DNA of 64,000 bases, taken from assembly GCA_019454045.1 (NCBI GenBank), contig SKCR01018452.1, positions 1 through 64,000 of the forward strand, given 5' to 3'. This document shows positions 44,890-57,082 of this stretch, in pieces (position 1 is the first letter of the stretch; the number at the start of each line of letters is the position of its first letter). The stretch is from Zanthoxylum bungeanum (lineage: Eukaryota; Streptophyta; Magnoliopsida; Sapindales; Rutaceae). Both the position numbers and the translations under genes were made by a program. The notes under the pieces were generated by a model. It did not search any database, had not been told where the DNA came from, and saw only the letters and a list, made by a program, of their open reading frames with translations.

Positions 44890-46809
44890 GGCTTGAAAAA
44901 TAATAAACGCACATTCAATATTCATTCGTCGCATATTAAAATTGTCAAACTTTTAGGCATAAAATTAAACATGATGCATGATCAATGTATAATGAATTAG
45001 AAACCTAAAAAAATTACTATGCCACGATTATCTATCATCCCACAAATAAGTGCTGCCGTAGGGTAGGTCAAGTATTCGCATGATAGATTGAGATATTCTC
45101 AATTGAATAATATATCTGAAATAACTCTTATTCCTATATTAATCAACTACCGTTATTTTGATCAAGGAAGCTTTGATTAACAACTTAACCATTCCTTTGT
45201 GAGTGTGACCCATTATTTCGGAACCCTTGGACTTAACTAGTGAAGTGCCGCCGTAGGGTAGGTCAAATCACCAAATACATCTAGAGTCTCTATCCTTTCG
45301 GAATCCAAACTTGATATTGACCCAATAAGGACACCATCCGTAGGGGACGAAAGCAAAGCCGTCTCGAGGCGCCTATTGAATCTCACTTTTCTGGATAACA
45401 ATGGAGATCGCGGGATATATTGTGGTATATCCCTCTCCCACTCACTATTTTGAAGTTTAAGGTTTCTATCTCACTAGTTTCTAATGTATTAAGATTATGC
45501 TCGGCTAAAACATATCTTTATTAATACTAGTGGATTATTAGTGATCTAACTAATTTTAACACTTAAAATTTTATTCACTAATACTTATTAGTCTCTACTA
45601 ATCATTAACTTAATTAAACTAATTTAATCAAGTTTCTTAAGTGATCTAATTAATTTTAACAATTAAAAAATTAGTTCACTTATAGGTTTTAAAATTTTAG
45701 AATTCAACTAATGGACTATATGTCATTAAACCATTTAATAGATAAAAGTACGTTATTTACTCCAAAGGTACGTGGAATTGTATCCCGAGTGCAAACCAAA
45801 TTACCGTCCATTCGGAAGCGGCTATGGAATTTATATCCGGGTTTCCATCCAATATACCAAGGAAAATAATGTACTCATAATGTCCATTTGTTCTTAAACT
45901 TGAATTCGTAATTTTCAAACCTTTAAACTAATTAATATTATTAATTCATTTACATGCATCTTATATTCTAATTTAACTTTTAAATTTACATAAAATCATA
46001 TTTTATAACTTGAATATCATGCATCTCTACATGTTATGGCATATGAAAATGCAAGAGTAGGCACCCTAGGATATATGGCATGTTAATAAACAATTTAAAA
46101 CACATATATATGCCCAGGTCTGGGCTGAAAACGTTTGTGTTACATTTTCTGGGCGTTCGAATGTTTTCTAGGCAGTAGCAAAACGTTTGAGTTGCGTTTG
46201 ACGGGCGTTCGAACTAAATCGGTCTGGTGTTAAAATACTAAAACTTCATTTACTCCGTTCGGGAGCTTCCGGAGTCTGTTTTGGTCCCCATTTTTTTTAC
46301 GGACTCGTAACGGAATGAAGTTTCACATACATACAAAAATTGCGTTAATCGGGCTCTTAATTTTTTTTTTAAAAATACTAATCTAATTAGTACAATAAAT
46401 CCAAGGCATCCCTTGGTCTTCAAATCTTGCTCCATGGTATGTTGTTGAGTTCTTCGCGGAATAGGTTTGTAATGAGTCCTTTGTGGCATAGGCTCCTCCA
46501 AGTTACAAATTGAGTTCCAAAATGGACTTATTACAAAAGAAATGAACTTACAACACTTGAAAGAATATGAACTTATTGTCTTACATTTCCAATACTAAAA
46601 ATAAGAGCTGGAAAAATTAACGATCAACGCAATACATTCATCACATGAATCAAAGTAAACATTCATCACATGAACATTAAAAAACCATTCATCTCATGAA
46701 TCTAATTGTGCATACTCATCACAACATACATATTAATAATTTATATCTAATATAAATTATTAAAACTTAAACTTAAAAAGAGAAAGGGTTAAGAAAACTT
46801 TTCAACCTT
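44890..46809 (-). other. Long 5' leader of Copia-III-1
   Basis: About 1.9 kb with no convincing gene. It contains two near-identical 23-nt cores (45049-45071 and 45244-45266), the first closed by a perfect 9-bp stem, and a weaker third match at 45331-45350. Then come AT-rich hairpin-prone sequence (45520-45730) and a C-rich part with a short minus frame (46250-46501) that I do not recognise. Confidence 0.7.
45030..45266 (-). repeat. Twin 23-nt cores with hairpin in Copia-III-1 leader
   Basis: Core AGTGCTGCCGTAGGGTAGGT plus CAA (plus strand) is at 45049-45071, and the same with one T-to-C change is at 45244-45266. Copy 1 is closed by arms ATCTATCAT (45030-45038) and ATGATAGAT (45080-45088). 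Copy 2 has a weaker GTGA/TCAC stem. Confidence 0.85.
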
Positions 46810-46810
46810 A

Positions 46811-46824
46811 AGCTCTCGATGCCA
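46811..46824 (-). other. Probable, diverged primer-binding site of Copia-III-1
   Basis: Minus-strand TGGCATCGAGAGC lies two bases inside the 5' LTR, where TGGTATCAGAGC (initiator tRNA-Met) is expected. It fits with one substitution and one extra base, so it has decayed or uses another tRNA. Confidence 0.6.
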
Positions 46825-46826
46825 TT

Positions 46827-48553
46827 TGTAGGAAACGACTTTCCTTAGCGCGGCGGAAGTTGCTTGTGGTGGCACCGGGTCCGGTATGGATCTTCAAAAT
46901 TTTCTTTGCCTTCTCCCTTTGTTGTATTAGCCAAGATCAATCATTTAGTGTCCAACACTTAGATCAACCACTCGATCTTCCGAACTATAACTCGAAACCA
47001 ACAAACCGAAGTGTGGGCTTCACTCACAAAGATTAAACCTATAAACTATTTAGAGATTTAGGATGTCACAATGGTGTTTGGCCTTTTGGAATTTCAAATA
47101 CTTTCACAACACTTGTGAATATTTGAAGTTCTTCTCTCTTTTCTCTCAAATTTTTCTCACAACAATTTTGTGAATGAATGCAAAGTGTTAACCTTAGGAA
47201 GTGAGAGAAATGGTAGAGATTATATTCTCTTACACAAGCCAACTAACATTGTCATTAAGCTTCTAATGCTTTCTTGCAATGGCCAACACAAAAATGTGAA
47301 TGCCATACCAAAGCATAAGAAATGTTAAGCTAAAGACAATGGCTTTGTCATTAAGCATTCAATGCTTTCTTTCAATGGCAAACACATAAATGTGGAGGCC
47401 ATACCAAAGCATAGTTTTCATTTGTGACAATAAATATTAATAATCTTATTAATAATATATAAATAAATATAATGTGAGCATATAACTAGACAATCTAGTT
47501 ATATTAGGTTTGCTACAGTTAATCGAGCTAGCACGGGGACCAAATGGACCTACAGTTCCGAGCTCCAATAATTTCGAAATATTAATTAAACTCTTTAATC
47601 AAATATTACGAATTATTAACTCCGCGTTATTCCACTAAAAACTCGAAGTTGAACTCCCGTTACCGTAGATGGATTAAATAAATCGAACATTTTCGGTGTC
47701 CATCGATATAGTCATTACATATGGATTAGCCCTTCACGAATATCTCATAAATAGAGTCGGGTCATAAGTCCGTTAAAACCCCTCTAAATATTTTATCTCT
47801 TAAGCACCATTAATTCTATAATGAACAATTAATTCTTAAAAATTATGAATATAAAATATTTTCTATTCGTAATAGAAAAGTTGAGCGCTCAAATTGTTCA
47901 AGTCCCGAATCAACTCTTAAAAGAGATATTCATCTGCTTCTCGTAAGAAGGAGTGAATTCCATATCTATGTAAAATGTTCCCAGCTACATACCAAATCAT
48001 ATCCCCAAAATACGTAGTTATTGGCTGGGAATGCAACACCAACCTCACCATAGTAAATCAAAGGACATAACCTGTCATGCAGGAGTTCGTAGTACACTCA
48101 GGATTAAGATCGAATCTATATATGACCATCTATTAGATAAAATGAATTTCTCGATTAACGGATATTAAAAGAAATTCGTATTTATCCGAGTCCAGTCCTA
48201 TATGATTTTAACATACAAGGTGCCTCCATTCCCATGTCACTACATGAACGATCCCGGATCAAGATCCGCATACAAGTATAGAATGGACCGTAGCTATAGA
48301 TAAACCACAAACAAAGTACCCTCATTGTTCGCTCTCTATGGACTATTTAGATTACTAATTTTAGACTTAAATCCTCTTGTGCATCAAACATACACTAAGT
48401 CTAAAGGTACACGAGTAATCAAGGTAAACAAGAAAATTGGACAATACGCGATATAAATCAAACAACTTTGATAAAAAGAATAATACATTTATTATTATTA
48501 CAATAATCAATTCCATTTACAATACATGAAGCTCTAGGACATAAATCCCAACA
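46827..48553 (-). mobile_element. 5' LTR of Copia-III-1
   Basis: 1,727 bp, ends TGTAGGAAACG…ATAAATCCCAACA. It aligns with the 3' LTR throughout, with only a few percent differences, except for a clean 239-bp gap at 47420, where both borders carry CATA. Confidence 0.9.
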
Positions 48554-48558
48554 AGAAT

Positions 48559-49428
48559 ACCATACTATTTCAAGTAATCAAGAAACTCATTGCTCAAGTG
48601 TTCTCCACCACGGTCCGACCGTAATGTTTTAATACTTTTGTCGGTTTGTTTTTCTACTTTGTGTCGAAGCTCTTTGAATTTCTCAAAGGTTTCCGACTTG
48701 TGTCTCATAAGATACACATAACCATAACTCGATGCATCATCCGTAAAGGTTACGAAGTATTCATATCCACCTCTAGCCTGGCTAGACACAGGCCCATATA
48801 AGTCACTATGAACGAGGGCTAACAGTTCGGTAGCACGTGCACCTTTACCGCTAAAAGGTGTTTTAGGCATTTTGCCTAATAAACAAGATTCGCAGACGTC
48901 ATATGAATTTGGATCAAATCCATCCAAGTTCCCACTCTTCGAAAGTGTGGATTTACGAGTCTTCTTAATGTGTCCCAGACGACAATGCCACATATAAGTT
49001 TCATCTTTGTTACTTAGTTTAAGCCTTTTGTTTGTTACATTATATGTTTGAGATTGATTTATATTCAAAATATAAAGACCATTATTCACATCAGCACTGC
49101 ATATCTCCATATCATTTTTATACATAAAACACCCAGTGTTTCTAAAAACAAAAGTATAGCCACATTGGGCCAATAAAGATACAGATATAATATTCCTAGT
49201 CAAACTAGGTACATAATAAAAGTCTGAAAGATTAAGTACGTGCCTCGAGGGCAGTTCCAAAATATAAGTCCCAACGGCCAAAACAGCGACTCTAGTCCCA
49301 TTTCCAACGTGGAGGTCAATCTCTCCTGAGGCCAGTCTCTTGCTAATCCGCAGATCCTGCACATCAGTACATATATGAGTACCACAACTAGAATCAAAAA
49401 TCCAATTTGTAAAACTAGAATTGGACAT
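48559..49428 (-). pseudogene. Copia-II-1 protease, GAG-pre-integrase and integrase core (segment 3)
   Basis: A 287-residue open piece. WIFDSSCGTHICTD is the protease site, with DSS in place of DSG, which should disable it. VLNLSDFYYVPSLTRNIISV and YMWHCRLGHI are the GAG-pre-integrase zinc region, CESCLLGKMPKTPFSGKG follows, then ALVHSDLYGPVSSQARGGYE (first catalytic Asp), YVYLMRHKSETFEKFKELRH and LRSDRGGEH (second Asp). The frame runs to the edge of Copia-III-1 and the integrase continues at 38804. Confidence 0.9.
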
Positions 49429-50324
49429 GTTTATTTCTATAACAAAACATACATGAAGCCGGTGCCTTCCCCGCTTTGATTTCCTTTATGTGCGCCTTGT
49501 ACTCACGGCAGTCACGCTTCCAGTGACCCCGTTTGCCACACTGCAGGCATACATCTTGGGATTTGTCCTTAGCCCTTCCCAGAAGACTTTGAAAATTTGG
49601 CATTGCCCTTCTTCTTCTTCTTCTTTACACCTCCAGTTGCCTTCGGCCAAGCCTTGGGAGACTGAGACATTGAAGCGAAGTGTGCCTCGCGCTTTTTGCC
49701 ATTCAATAGCTCTTTTTCTACTTCACGCAGCATTTCCATCAGCTCTCCAAGAGTATGGTATTGGTTCATCATATTGTAGTTCATGATGAACCCGCTCCAG
49801 CAGTCAGGAAGAGACTGCAAGATCAAATCTATAGAAGTCTCAGCCTCAAAGGTTATGCCTAGCTGACCCAGCTGTTCAATGTCAGCAATCATCTATGACA
49901 CATGGTGCTCAACAGATGTACCCTCTGACATTCGAGAGCGAAAGAGCTTCTTCTGCAATTCATACCTTTGCGATCTAAGATTAGATCGATGAAGGTCCTT
50001 CAATTTTGCAATCATAGTATAGGGATCGAATCCCGTGTTTTGGCGATGAAATTGAGGGGTCATCGCAGCGAGCATGACAGACTGAGCAGTGGAGTTGTCA
50101 TCTCTATGAGTCTTCCAAAGGTCAAGCTCAAGCGGCTTCTCATTTCCGGGCTTAGGCCCAAGAGGTCTCTCTATCGTATAGAACATCCTCTCAGCCCCCA
50201 GGACAATCCTGAGGTTCATATACCAATCAGGAAAGTTCACGCCAGTAAAGACATTTTCGCCCATGATAATGTCACTAACCCCGATATTTCCAGTCATCTT
50301 AATTGCAATAGTCAAACTATTCAA
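49429..50324 (-). pseudogene. Copia-II-1 gag with zinc knuckle
   Basis: The start is near 50324 (MNSLTIAIKM), with gag text NFPDWYMNLRIVLGAERMFY and QKLFRSRMSEGTSVEHHVS up to a stop at 49893. The next piece (49569-49892) has MIADIEQLGQLGITFEAETS, LPDCWSGFIMNYNMMNQYHT and a Lys-rich tail. A third frame (49415-49603) has the complete zinc knuckle CLQCGKRGHWKRDC (CX2CX4HX4C). One stop and one frameshift separate the three pieces. The product would coat RNA and form particles. Confidence 0.88.
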
Positions 50325-52465
50325 TTAACAATATTTGGGTATAGTCCAACTGCTACAAGAAAAATAATAAAATATTAGTCCAACTAATAAATATATAATT
50401 GATGAAATAATTTGAAAGCGTGTAATGCAAAGTATTTGAACGAAATTGTAAATTCAATATTGGCCTCCCATTATTTTTTGGTGAGCCTCTAACCCTCTGT
50501 TGAGTACTCGGGAAACCTAGTTTCCTACTGGGCTAGGATCCCGTTAAATAACACACAACCTTGACTTTGGCCAACAAGCTGTATGATATTTAACTAGGTA
50601 GATCTTTAAGATCAATTGGATCTCATCCAATTCCTAGATCCGATAGGTTGACCTCCAAGTCCGAAATATATATACAATATATATGCCAATATATCCAATA
50701 TATTTTCCTAAACTTTTTCCTCTGAATCAACTAAGCATTGGCTTTGGCTCAACAAGCTTAATGATTCCAGTTAAGCGGGACCTATTGACTTTGGAAAGCT
50801 TCGTAATCGATGTCAATGAACAAGAAGTGATCTTGATTTTGGCCAACAAATCACAACTTGGGCAAGACATACGATATGGAACAAAGCCTTCATGATTCAA
50901 ACACATCCGCGATGGACAAAGGTCTTGACTTTGGCCAACAAACCAATGCCAATCTTGGATCTTGAAAATGAATCACTCAATGGAAGGAAAACACTTAATA
51001 TTTGTTGAGGGTTTTCGCATAATTGGAAACCAATTAATTATCTTTGATTAGGTCTCATCAAACACCCTTAAACATGCATTCTAAAAGCATAATAAGGCGT
51101 GATAAATAAATTAATAATGATATACGGATGGATATCTCACAAATTCTTCCTAGAACAAATCACTCACTTTCCTCTCCCCAGCTAGCATTATTCTAACTTC
51201 TACCCAATTGCATAATACAATAAAGAAACCTCATTACATTGAGGGGAATTGGTGAGAAGAGAATTACAAAGAATAGAGAGACAAAGGCTGAACACGTAGG
51301 TCCAATTTAATAAATTATAAATTTATTACAACAATTTCCAAAATTGCCCTCACCCATCTAATATCCATCTGATATACATTATTCATACACATCCATGTAT
51401 TCACACAAAGCATGTTATTCAATCAATATAATCCAACTAATGAAATCTTTGAATTAAGTGATTTCAAACAATGATTTGATTTGCGCGAGTCCAACTCGTT
51501 TAAGAATAAATACTCAAAGTACAAATTCTTGAATTATATCGAACTACAATTTTAAATCCGATTTAATTTGTATTCAATACTAATTATGTATTTAATTCCA
51601 AATTAAATAATTACACTTTATTAATGTGCCTTTTACGACTTAGATTCTAAATCTAATCTTAATGGGTCTCAAAGCCCAATTAACATCCAATGTCAATTTA
51701 ATTAAAGTCCAATGGGCTTTCAATTAATTTATTAAGGCATGGACTTTGGCAACCAAAGCCCAATAAGGAATCACCATTTGCCATAAAATTAATTTTGGCC
51801 CATTAGGCCCAATTAATTATTTAAAGGCCTATTTATTATATTTGGACTTAATGGAATGATTTAGGCCCAATTTGGATCCAATCCAATTGTCTTAAACCAA
51901 CTTGGCCCAACCAAGCCCATTAGGCCTAAATACAACAATTTTAGCCCAATTCCAAATTAAGCCTAAAATAATTAAATTCTAATATTCCAAATTTCACAAT
52001 TTAATTAATTAAAGTGTATAGCCATAATTAATTATTTAAATTAACATTTCCAAAATACCAATTTACATAATTAATTATGCTTTATTATATTTAATTCATG
52101 TCCAACACAATTGAAACAAAATCAACTCATTACATGCTACTACATGTCACGACAATATGGATTTTTCTTCATTAATTTTGATTTCAATCCAATTAAATCA
52201 CAAATCAATTTATCCAATCATTTTAAACACATCTAATGGTCTAAAATCAAAATCACCATGACATTAGGGTTCATGCTTACATTCGGCCAAGCCTAGCAAT
52301 TTGGGGAAAATTAATCCAATAAATTTTTTATAAAATTGATCATTCATAACTCTAAGTTAACATTATCTAAGCATACTCAAATAAATAATTTGATTAAATC
52401 ATGCTCAAATCAAAAATACCCAAATTTTAGATTAAGAACCCTAATTCAATATCATGCTTAAATAG
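50325..52465 (-). other. Long 5' leader of Copia-II-1
   Basis: About 2.1 kb without a standard gene. It carries AGT-CCA-ACT hairpins (50308-50390), the GGAAAC/GTTTCC stem (near 50511, loop CTA), four TTGGCCAA boxes (50561-50941), AATTGGAT/ATCCAATT and CAATATAT/ATATATTG-type stems, and AT-rich tracts with GGCCCAATTAGG-like words. It matches the leaders at 34131-36616 and 54045-56404. Confidence 0.75.
50561..50941 (-). repeat. Four leader boxes TTGACTTTGGCCAACAA (Copia-II-1)
   Basis: Copies lie at 50561-50577, 50739-50756 (diverged), 50833-50849 (one change) and 50925-50941, in the same order and almost the same spacing (about 178, 94, 92 bp) as in Copia-II-2. Confidence 0.9.
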
Positions 52466-52477
52466 GCTCTGATACCA
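52466..52477 (-). other. Primer-binding site of Copia-II-1
   Basis: Minus-strand TGGTATCAGAGC one base inside the 5' LTR, complementary to initiator tRNA-Met. Confidence 0.92.
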
Positions 52478-52478
52478 T

Positions 52479-53938
52479 TGTTGGGTTCTAATGAACAAAC
52501 CAAGATCATTTTAAGTATGAAAGAAGTGTAAATACGAAATGAAGTATAGCGGAATTATACTTACAAAGATCGGTTATAGGATGTGTAGAGTTCAAAAATT
52601 TTTCTTCCTTTGAAGTTGCTCCAAGCTCCTCCAATGTTGAGTGTCAAGCTCCAAGCTTTGAAGAATGGATTCCAAACTCTTGGGAAAGGTTTCCCTATCA
52701 CCTTTGTATAATCTTTGATGTGCTAGCACTGGAGAAATTTGCAACAAAATTCCCCTTGTTCTTCTTGTAACTCTCGGCCAAGCCAAGATTTGGAGAGGGA
52801 GAGCTCTTTTCACGCCAATGAGAGAGAGAGGGAAAAAGTGAAATGTGTTGACTTGTAATTTTTAATTTCCAAAATCAAAAGCCATATACCAAAATCAAAG
52901 TTTGGTAAAAGTCATCACCAAATCAAGCTTGAGTGTTTTAGAAGTCATCACCAAAATCTTCACTAACTTCCATCACCAAAAAGTGATGAGATGACAAGTG
53001 ATGTGACTTTTGGGCCCCACTTTAATTCAAAATCCGAGTGGGCCCGCAAACACATTACGGGCTCGGGTTCGTTAATTCCGAATTAACGAACTTTCCGTTG
53101 CGACTTAATTAAATCAAATTTAATTAAATAATAATGCCTCGCAAAATTATTATTAAAGTCGCTCCCGAATTAATTTTAAATTAATTCGTTTGACCGAATT
53201 AAAATCCAATTTTAATTCCGTTATGAAATCTAATTTCATTTAATATATCGAATATATTATTTTATCGATTATTTCCTAATTAATCGTTCTCTCTCTATTA
53301 ATGAATTTTATCCCAGATAAAATATCGTTGTAATTAATCCTAGATTAATTTTCTCTCTATACTAGTTAATCCCAGATTAATTATGTTCGAGTCATATGTC
53401 ATCGGTGAATCTTCGGGAAGCGACCCAAGAGATCTCTAGATATGTTGGCAGTAAATTCGGTCGTCGGACTATCCGAACATGTGCGTACCCGATACCACGT
53501 TCTTACTGATTTACGAGACATGGTTGGCTTCTAGCAAAGCGCCATGCCTACCCAATTCTCCAGAAATATTCTTTAAGGAATATATAATCTATAACAGGCG
53601 TAGTATACGTAGTATTGCGTATTTCAATCCAGTATCATATGTCACATGTAAGGCCTGAGGATGGAATAGTGTCTGCCCCGTACGAAGCATATATCGGATC
53701 ACAAGCAACTAGTCTCTATAATTGGATAATCATGACCTTGTCATATTATCCCGATAGTTGCAACATAATATAGAACCAGTTTTGTAACCCTGCGTGATCA
53801 TACTTTTATCATTTATATGTTCATGTAATCAAATTACAAAATGATAAAATAACAATTTCCATTGTCACACGGTTAATTTGTACAAAAACCACAATGTCTT
53901 TTACAAATAGTGACGCTATGGGTCATAATTGTCCAACA
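52479..53938 (-). mobile_element. 5' LTR of Copia-II-1
   Basis: 1,460 bp, ends TGTTGGGTTC…GTCCAACA, followed by the duplication TCGGA. It lacks 485 bp (26068-26552 of the 3' LTR), joined at ATCAT. The hairpin array is at about 53068-53385. Confidence 0.92.
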
Positions 53939-53943
53939 TCGGA
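53939..53943. repeat. Target-site duplication of Copia-II-1 (right, TCGGA)
   Basis: Exact partner of 24738-24742. Confidence 0.9.
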
Positions 53944-54044
53944 TCTGAATTTTTGGTAGAAAAATTATGATTAATATGAAGAGAGAAGAAAAAAATTTCA
54001 AGGTCGATCTCGGGTGCCTAGTAGAAGCATTAAATTATGATAAT
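53944..54044. other. Short unassigned target sequence
   Basis: About 100 bp (AAGAGAGAAGAAAAAAATTTC…) that continued from 24742 before Copia-II-1 inserted. It ends where the Copia-II-3 leader text begins. No feature is recognised. Confidence 0.4.
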
Positions 54045-54647
54045 GAAATTAAGCATTAAAGTTATCATCAGATAAATCTTCCAAAGATTATGTTCTACTA
54101 TTTGCTTAACTCCGGGCTTAGGCATAATATGTTATTTTATCAAATAAAGTAACTTATTATTTTACAGGACCATCCTGAAACTTTATTCCCAATTTGAAAA
54201 ATTAAACCATTTAAATACATTTTCCCTAGGATTATGTTTTAAATGTCAATCTTTCAATTTTATCTTGATTTTAATAGTCCAACTATTTAATCAACGATTT
54301 ATGTACTATTTATTATAATGATTATTATAGTCCAACCATTTAATCAACTATAATTAATTAAATCAAATATATTGATTATTATAATCCAATTATATAATCT
54401 AATATAAATGAATAGTTTGAATACAGTCTAACTGTTTTATAAAACAACGTTTAAATATTAGTCAAACTAACATTTAATTTATTTGACGAATGATATTTGT
54501 TTGAGCGCGTATGGCAAGTAATTAAACGAATATTGCAAATTTAATTCTTGCCTCCCACTATTTTTCGGCGAGCCTCTAACCCTCTGTCGAGTACTCGGGA
54601 AACCGTGTTTCCTAGCGGGCTATGATCCCGTTAAATATCACACAATC

Positions 54648-55024
54648 TTGATTTTGGCCAACAAATTGTATGATAATTAACTAGGTAGATCTCTAAGATC
54701 AATTGGATCCAATCCAATTCCTAGATCCAGAAGGGGGACATCCAAGTCCGAAACATATATCTTATATATGCCAATATATCCAATATATTACCTAACCTTT
54801 TTCCTCTGAATCAACTAAGCCTTGGCTTTGACACAACAAACTTAGTGATCCCAGTCAAGCGCGACCCATTGACCATGGAAAGCTTCGTAATCAATGTTGA
54901 TGGACAAGAAGTGGTCTTGACTTTGGCCAACAAACCACAACTTGGACAAGACACCAATATGGAACAAAGCCTTCGTGATTCAAACACATCCTCGATGGAC
55001 AAAGGCCTTGACTTTGGCCAACAA
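54648..55024 (-). repeat. Four leader boxes TTGACTTTGGCCAACAA (Copia-II-3)
   Basis: Copies are at 54648-54664 (TTGATTTTGG variant), 54822-54839 (diverged), 54917-54933 and 55008-55024, with the same order and spacing as the other two leaders. Confidence 0.9.
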
Positions 55025-56404
55025 GCCAATGCCAGTCTTAGATCTTGATTAAGAATCACTCAATGGAAGGATAAACAATTAATATTTAGCGAGGGTTTTT
55101 CGAGTGCAAATTGGCAACCAATTTATTATCTTTGTTAAGGTCTCATCATCATACACCCTTAAACATGCATTCTAAACACATAATAAAGTGCGTATAAATA
55201 AAATAATAATGATATGCGGATGGATACTTTACACAATTTCTAAAATTACCCCCACCCATCTAATATCCATCCGATATACATTATTCATGCATCGCAACCA
55301 TGTATTCACACAAGCATGTTATCAATCAATCTAATCAAATTAATTAATCTGATAATTAGTGACCATCCAATGTTCAAACAACGATTTGATTTTGCTCTAG
55401 TCAAACTCGTTTTGCGAATAAGTACTCAAAGTACAAATTCTCGAATTAAATTAAACTACATAATTAATTCCAATTCAATGTTTATTTAATACTAATTCGC
55501 TATTTAATTCCAAATTAAATATCACACTTTATTAATAAACCTTTTACGACTTAAATTCCAAATTTAATCGTTACGGGTCTCAAAGCCCGATTAACGTCCA
55601 ACGTCAATTTAATTAAAGTCCAATGGGCTTTTAATTAATTTCTTAAGGCGTGGAATTTTGGTCAACTCGGGTCAAACCCAATAACCAAAATCCAATCAAG
55701 GAGTAACCCCATAAGCCAAGAAATGAATTTAGGCCCATTAGGCCCAATTAAACTTTAAAGGTCTATTAGTCGCATTTGGGCTTTATGGAAGCGGTTTTGG
55801 GCCTAATTGGATCCAACCAATTTTTCCTAAACCCTACTTAGTACAACCAAGCCCAATAAGCCCAATAACAACTTTCAAGCCCAATTTTAACAAAATAGGC
55901 CTAAATAATTAAATTACCAAATTCCAAATTCCCAATTTAATTACACAAAGTGTAAAACACAATTAATTACCCAATTAACATTTCCAAAACACCAATTATC
56001 CTAATTAATCATGATCAATTACATCAATTAGTGTCCAACACATTTTGATCAAAAAATCAAACCCAATTACATGCTTAATAGGTCTCGCAATGGGGACTAA
56101 TTTTATGTCAATTCTTAATTCAATCCAATTAAATCCAAATTAACATTAAATCAACATCCTCAATCGTTTCAAGTCATCCAATGATCAACGAAACAAAAAT
56201 TACCAAGAATTAGGGCATCTACACCTCTCGGCCAAGCAATGAAATTTGGGGAAAAATGTTCCAAACACAATTTCTTCAAATTGATCTAATCAATCCTCAA
56301 TAAAACATGTTTTAAGCATACTTAAACATCCAATTTATTTAAAACATGCTCAAACACATTTTACCCAAATTTTAAGCCCTAATCAAATTTCATGCTTTTC
56401 AATC

Positions 56405-56416
56405 GCTCTGATACCA
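56405..56416 (-). other. Primer-binding site of Copia-II-3
   Basis: Minus-strand TGGTATCAGAGC immediately inside the 5' LTR fragment; initiator tRNA-Met primer. Confidence 0.9.
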
Positions 56417-57068
56417 TTGTTGGAGTTCTAAGACCCTGAGGATCGAATACAAAGCAAGAAAACACATGCGAATACATACGAAGAAGTTGTGGAATACTTA
56501 CATCGATCGGTCGAGCGGCGCGGCAACAAACAAAAATTATTTTATGCTCATTGTCATGCTCGGCAGTGAACTGCTGTTCTTCCTCCAAGATGCGACTTTG
56601 GTGCTCCTTGAACAAGCTCCAAGCTTCGTCAAATGATTCCAAGCTCATGGGTGGAATTCCCTATCACCTTCGCATGTCTCTCGAAGTGCTAGCTCTCAAG
56701 AAATTTGCCACAAATTTCCCACACTTTGCTTTGAAGGGGTTTTATACGGGTGAATCCGGTAACGCAGCGGAAGCGGGAAAATCGATATTTTCCGATTTCA
56801 AAAATTTTTCTCTGATTAATTAAATAAACATATTTATTTAACATTCCAATAATCAAATTATGAAATAAAATTTCAATTGAATCATATTCAAGTGAAATTA
56901 CCAAATTACCCTTATATGGTATTTTGTCCATTTTAGTCCGAAATTGATCCAATCAATTTTGAATGATTCTAAATCATTTCTAAGATGAACTTAGCATGTT
57001 CAAAACATCAAAACACCAAAAGCAACAATAATTCCAAAAATTAATATCAAGGCCGAATGCACCTAATT

Positions 57069-57082
57069 GGGGGGGGGGGGGG
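57069..57082 (+). repeat. Homopolymer G14
   Basis: Fourteen consecutive G within the LTR. Length may be uncertain because sequencing is error-prone in such runs. Confidence 0.9.

Larger units (their letters stand above)
38805..48553 (-). mobile_element. Copia-III-1: second nested element
   Basis: A complete family-III Ty1/copia insertion of 9,749 bp in the Copia-II-1 integrase. LTRs are 38805-40771 and 46827-48553. The right flank begins AGAAT, and the left flank ends AAGAT, probably the same duplication with one A lost. Host text continues across the insertion. Gag, protease, integrase, RT and RNase H are all present in order on the minus strand. They are broken by a few nonsense codons, a gag frameshift and a 134-bp tandem duplication, so the damage is limited and fairly recent. 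Confidence 0.9.
24743..53938 (-). mobile_element. Copia-II-1: host element split by two nested elements
   Basis: This full-length minus-strand Ty1/copia element consists of 3' LTR 24743-26698, internal segments 26699-28808, 38688-38804 and 48554-52478, and 5' LTR 52479-53938. Exact TCGGA duplications flank it. Its own length without the insertions is roughly 9.5 kb. Copia-II-2 and Copia-III-1 interrupt its integrase coding region. By eye, its LTRs differ at about 32 of 870 aligned bases (roughly 3.7%), apart from a 485-bp gap in the 5' LTR. Coding parts are damaged by several stops and frameshifts. Confidence 0.92.
54045..56731 (-). mobile_element. Copia-II-3: leader and start of the 5' LTR of a broken family-II element
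   Basis: From 54045 the sequence follows the Copia-II-2 leader (34131 onward) to the primer-binding site (56405-56416) and the 5' LTR start TGTTGGAGTTCTAAG at 56418. The left side is truncated: all gag, pol and the 3' LTR are missing. On the right the LTR is cut after 314 bp by the insertion of Copia-I-1. A gap relative to Copia-II-2 exists near 55235, where the text jumps from TACACAATTTC to ACCCATCTAAT. Confidence 0.85.

Noticed and set aside
49490..50378. Long plus-strand frames opposite Copia-II-1 gag
   Set aside because: Shadows of gag on the other strand; no domain.
24743..53938. Reading 24.7-53.9 kb as four or more separate tandem elements
   Set aside because: Exact target duplications and integrase text continuing across both inserts show nesting instead.
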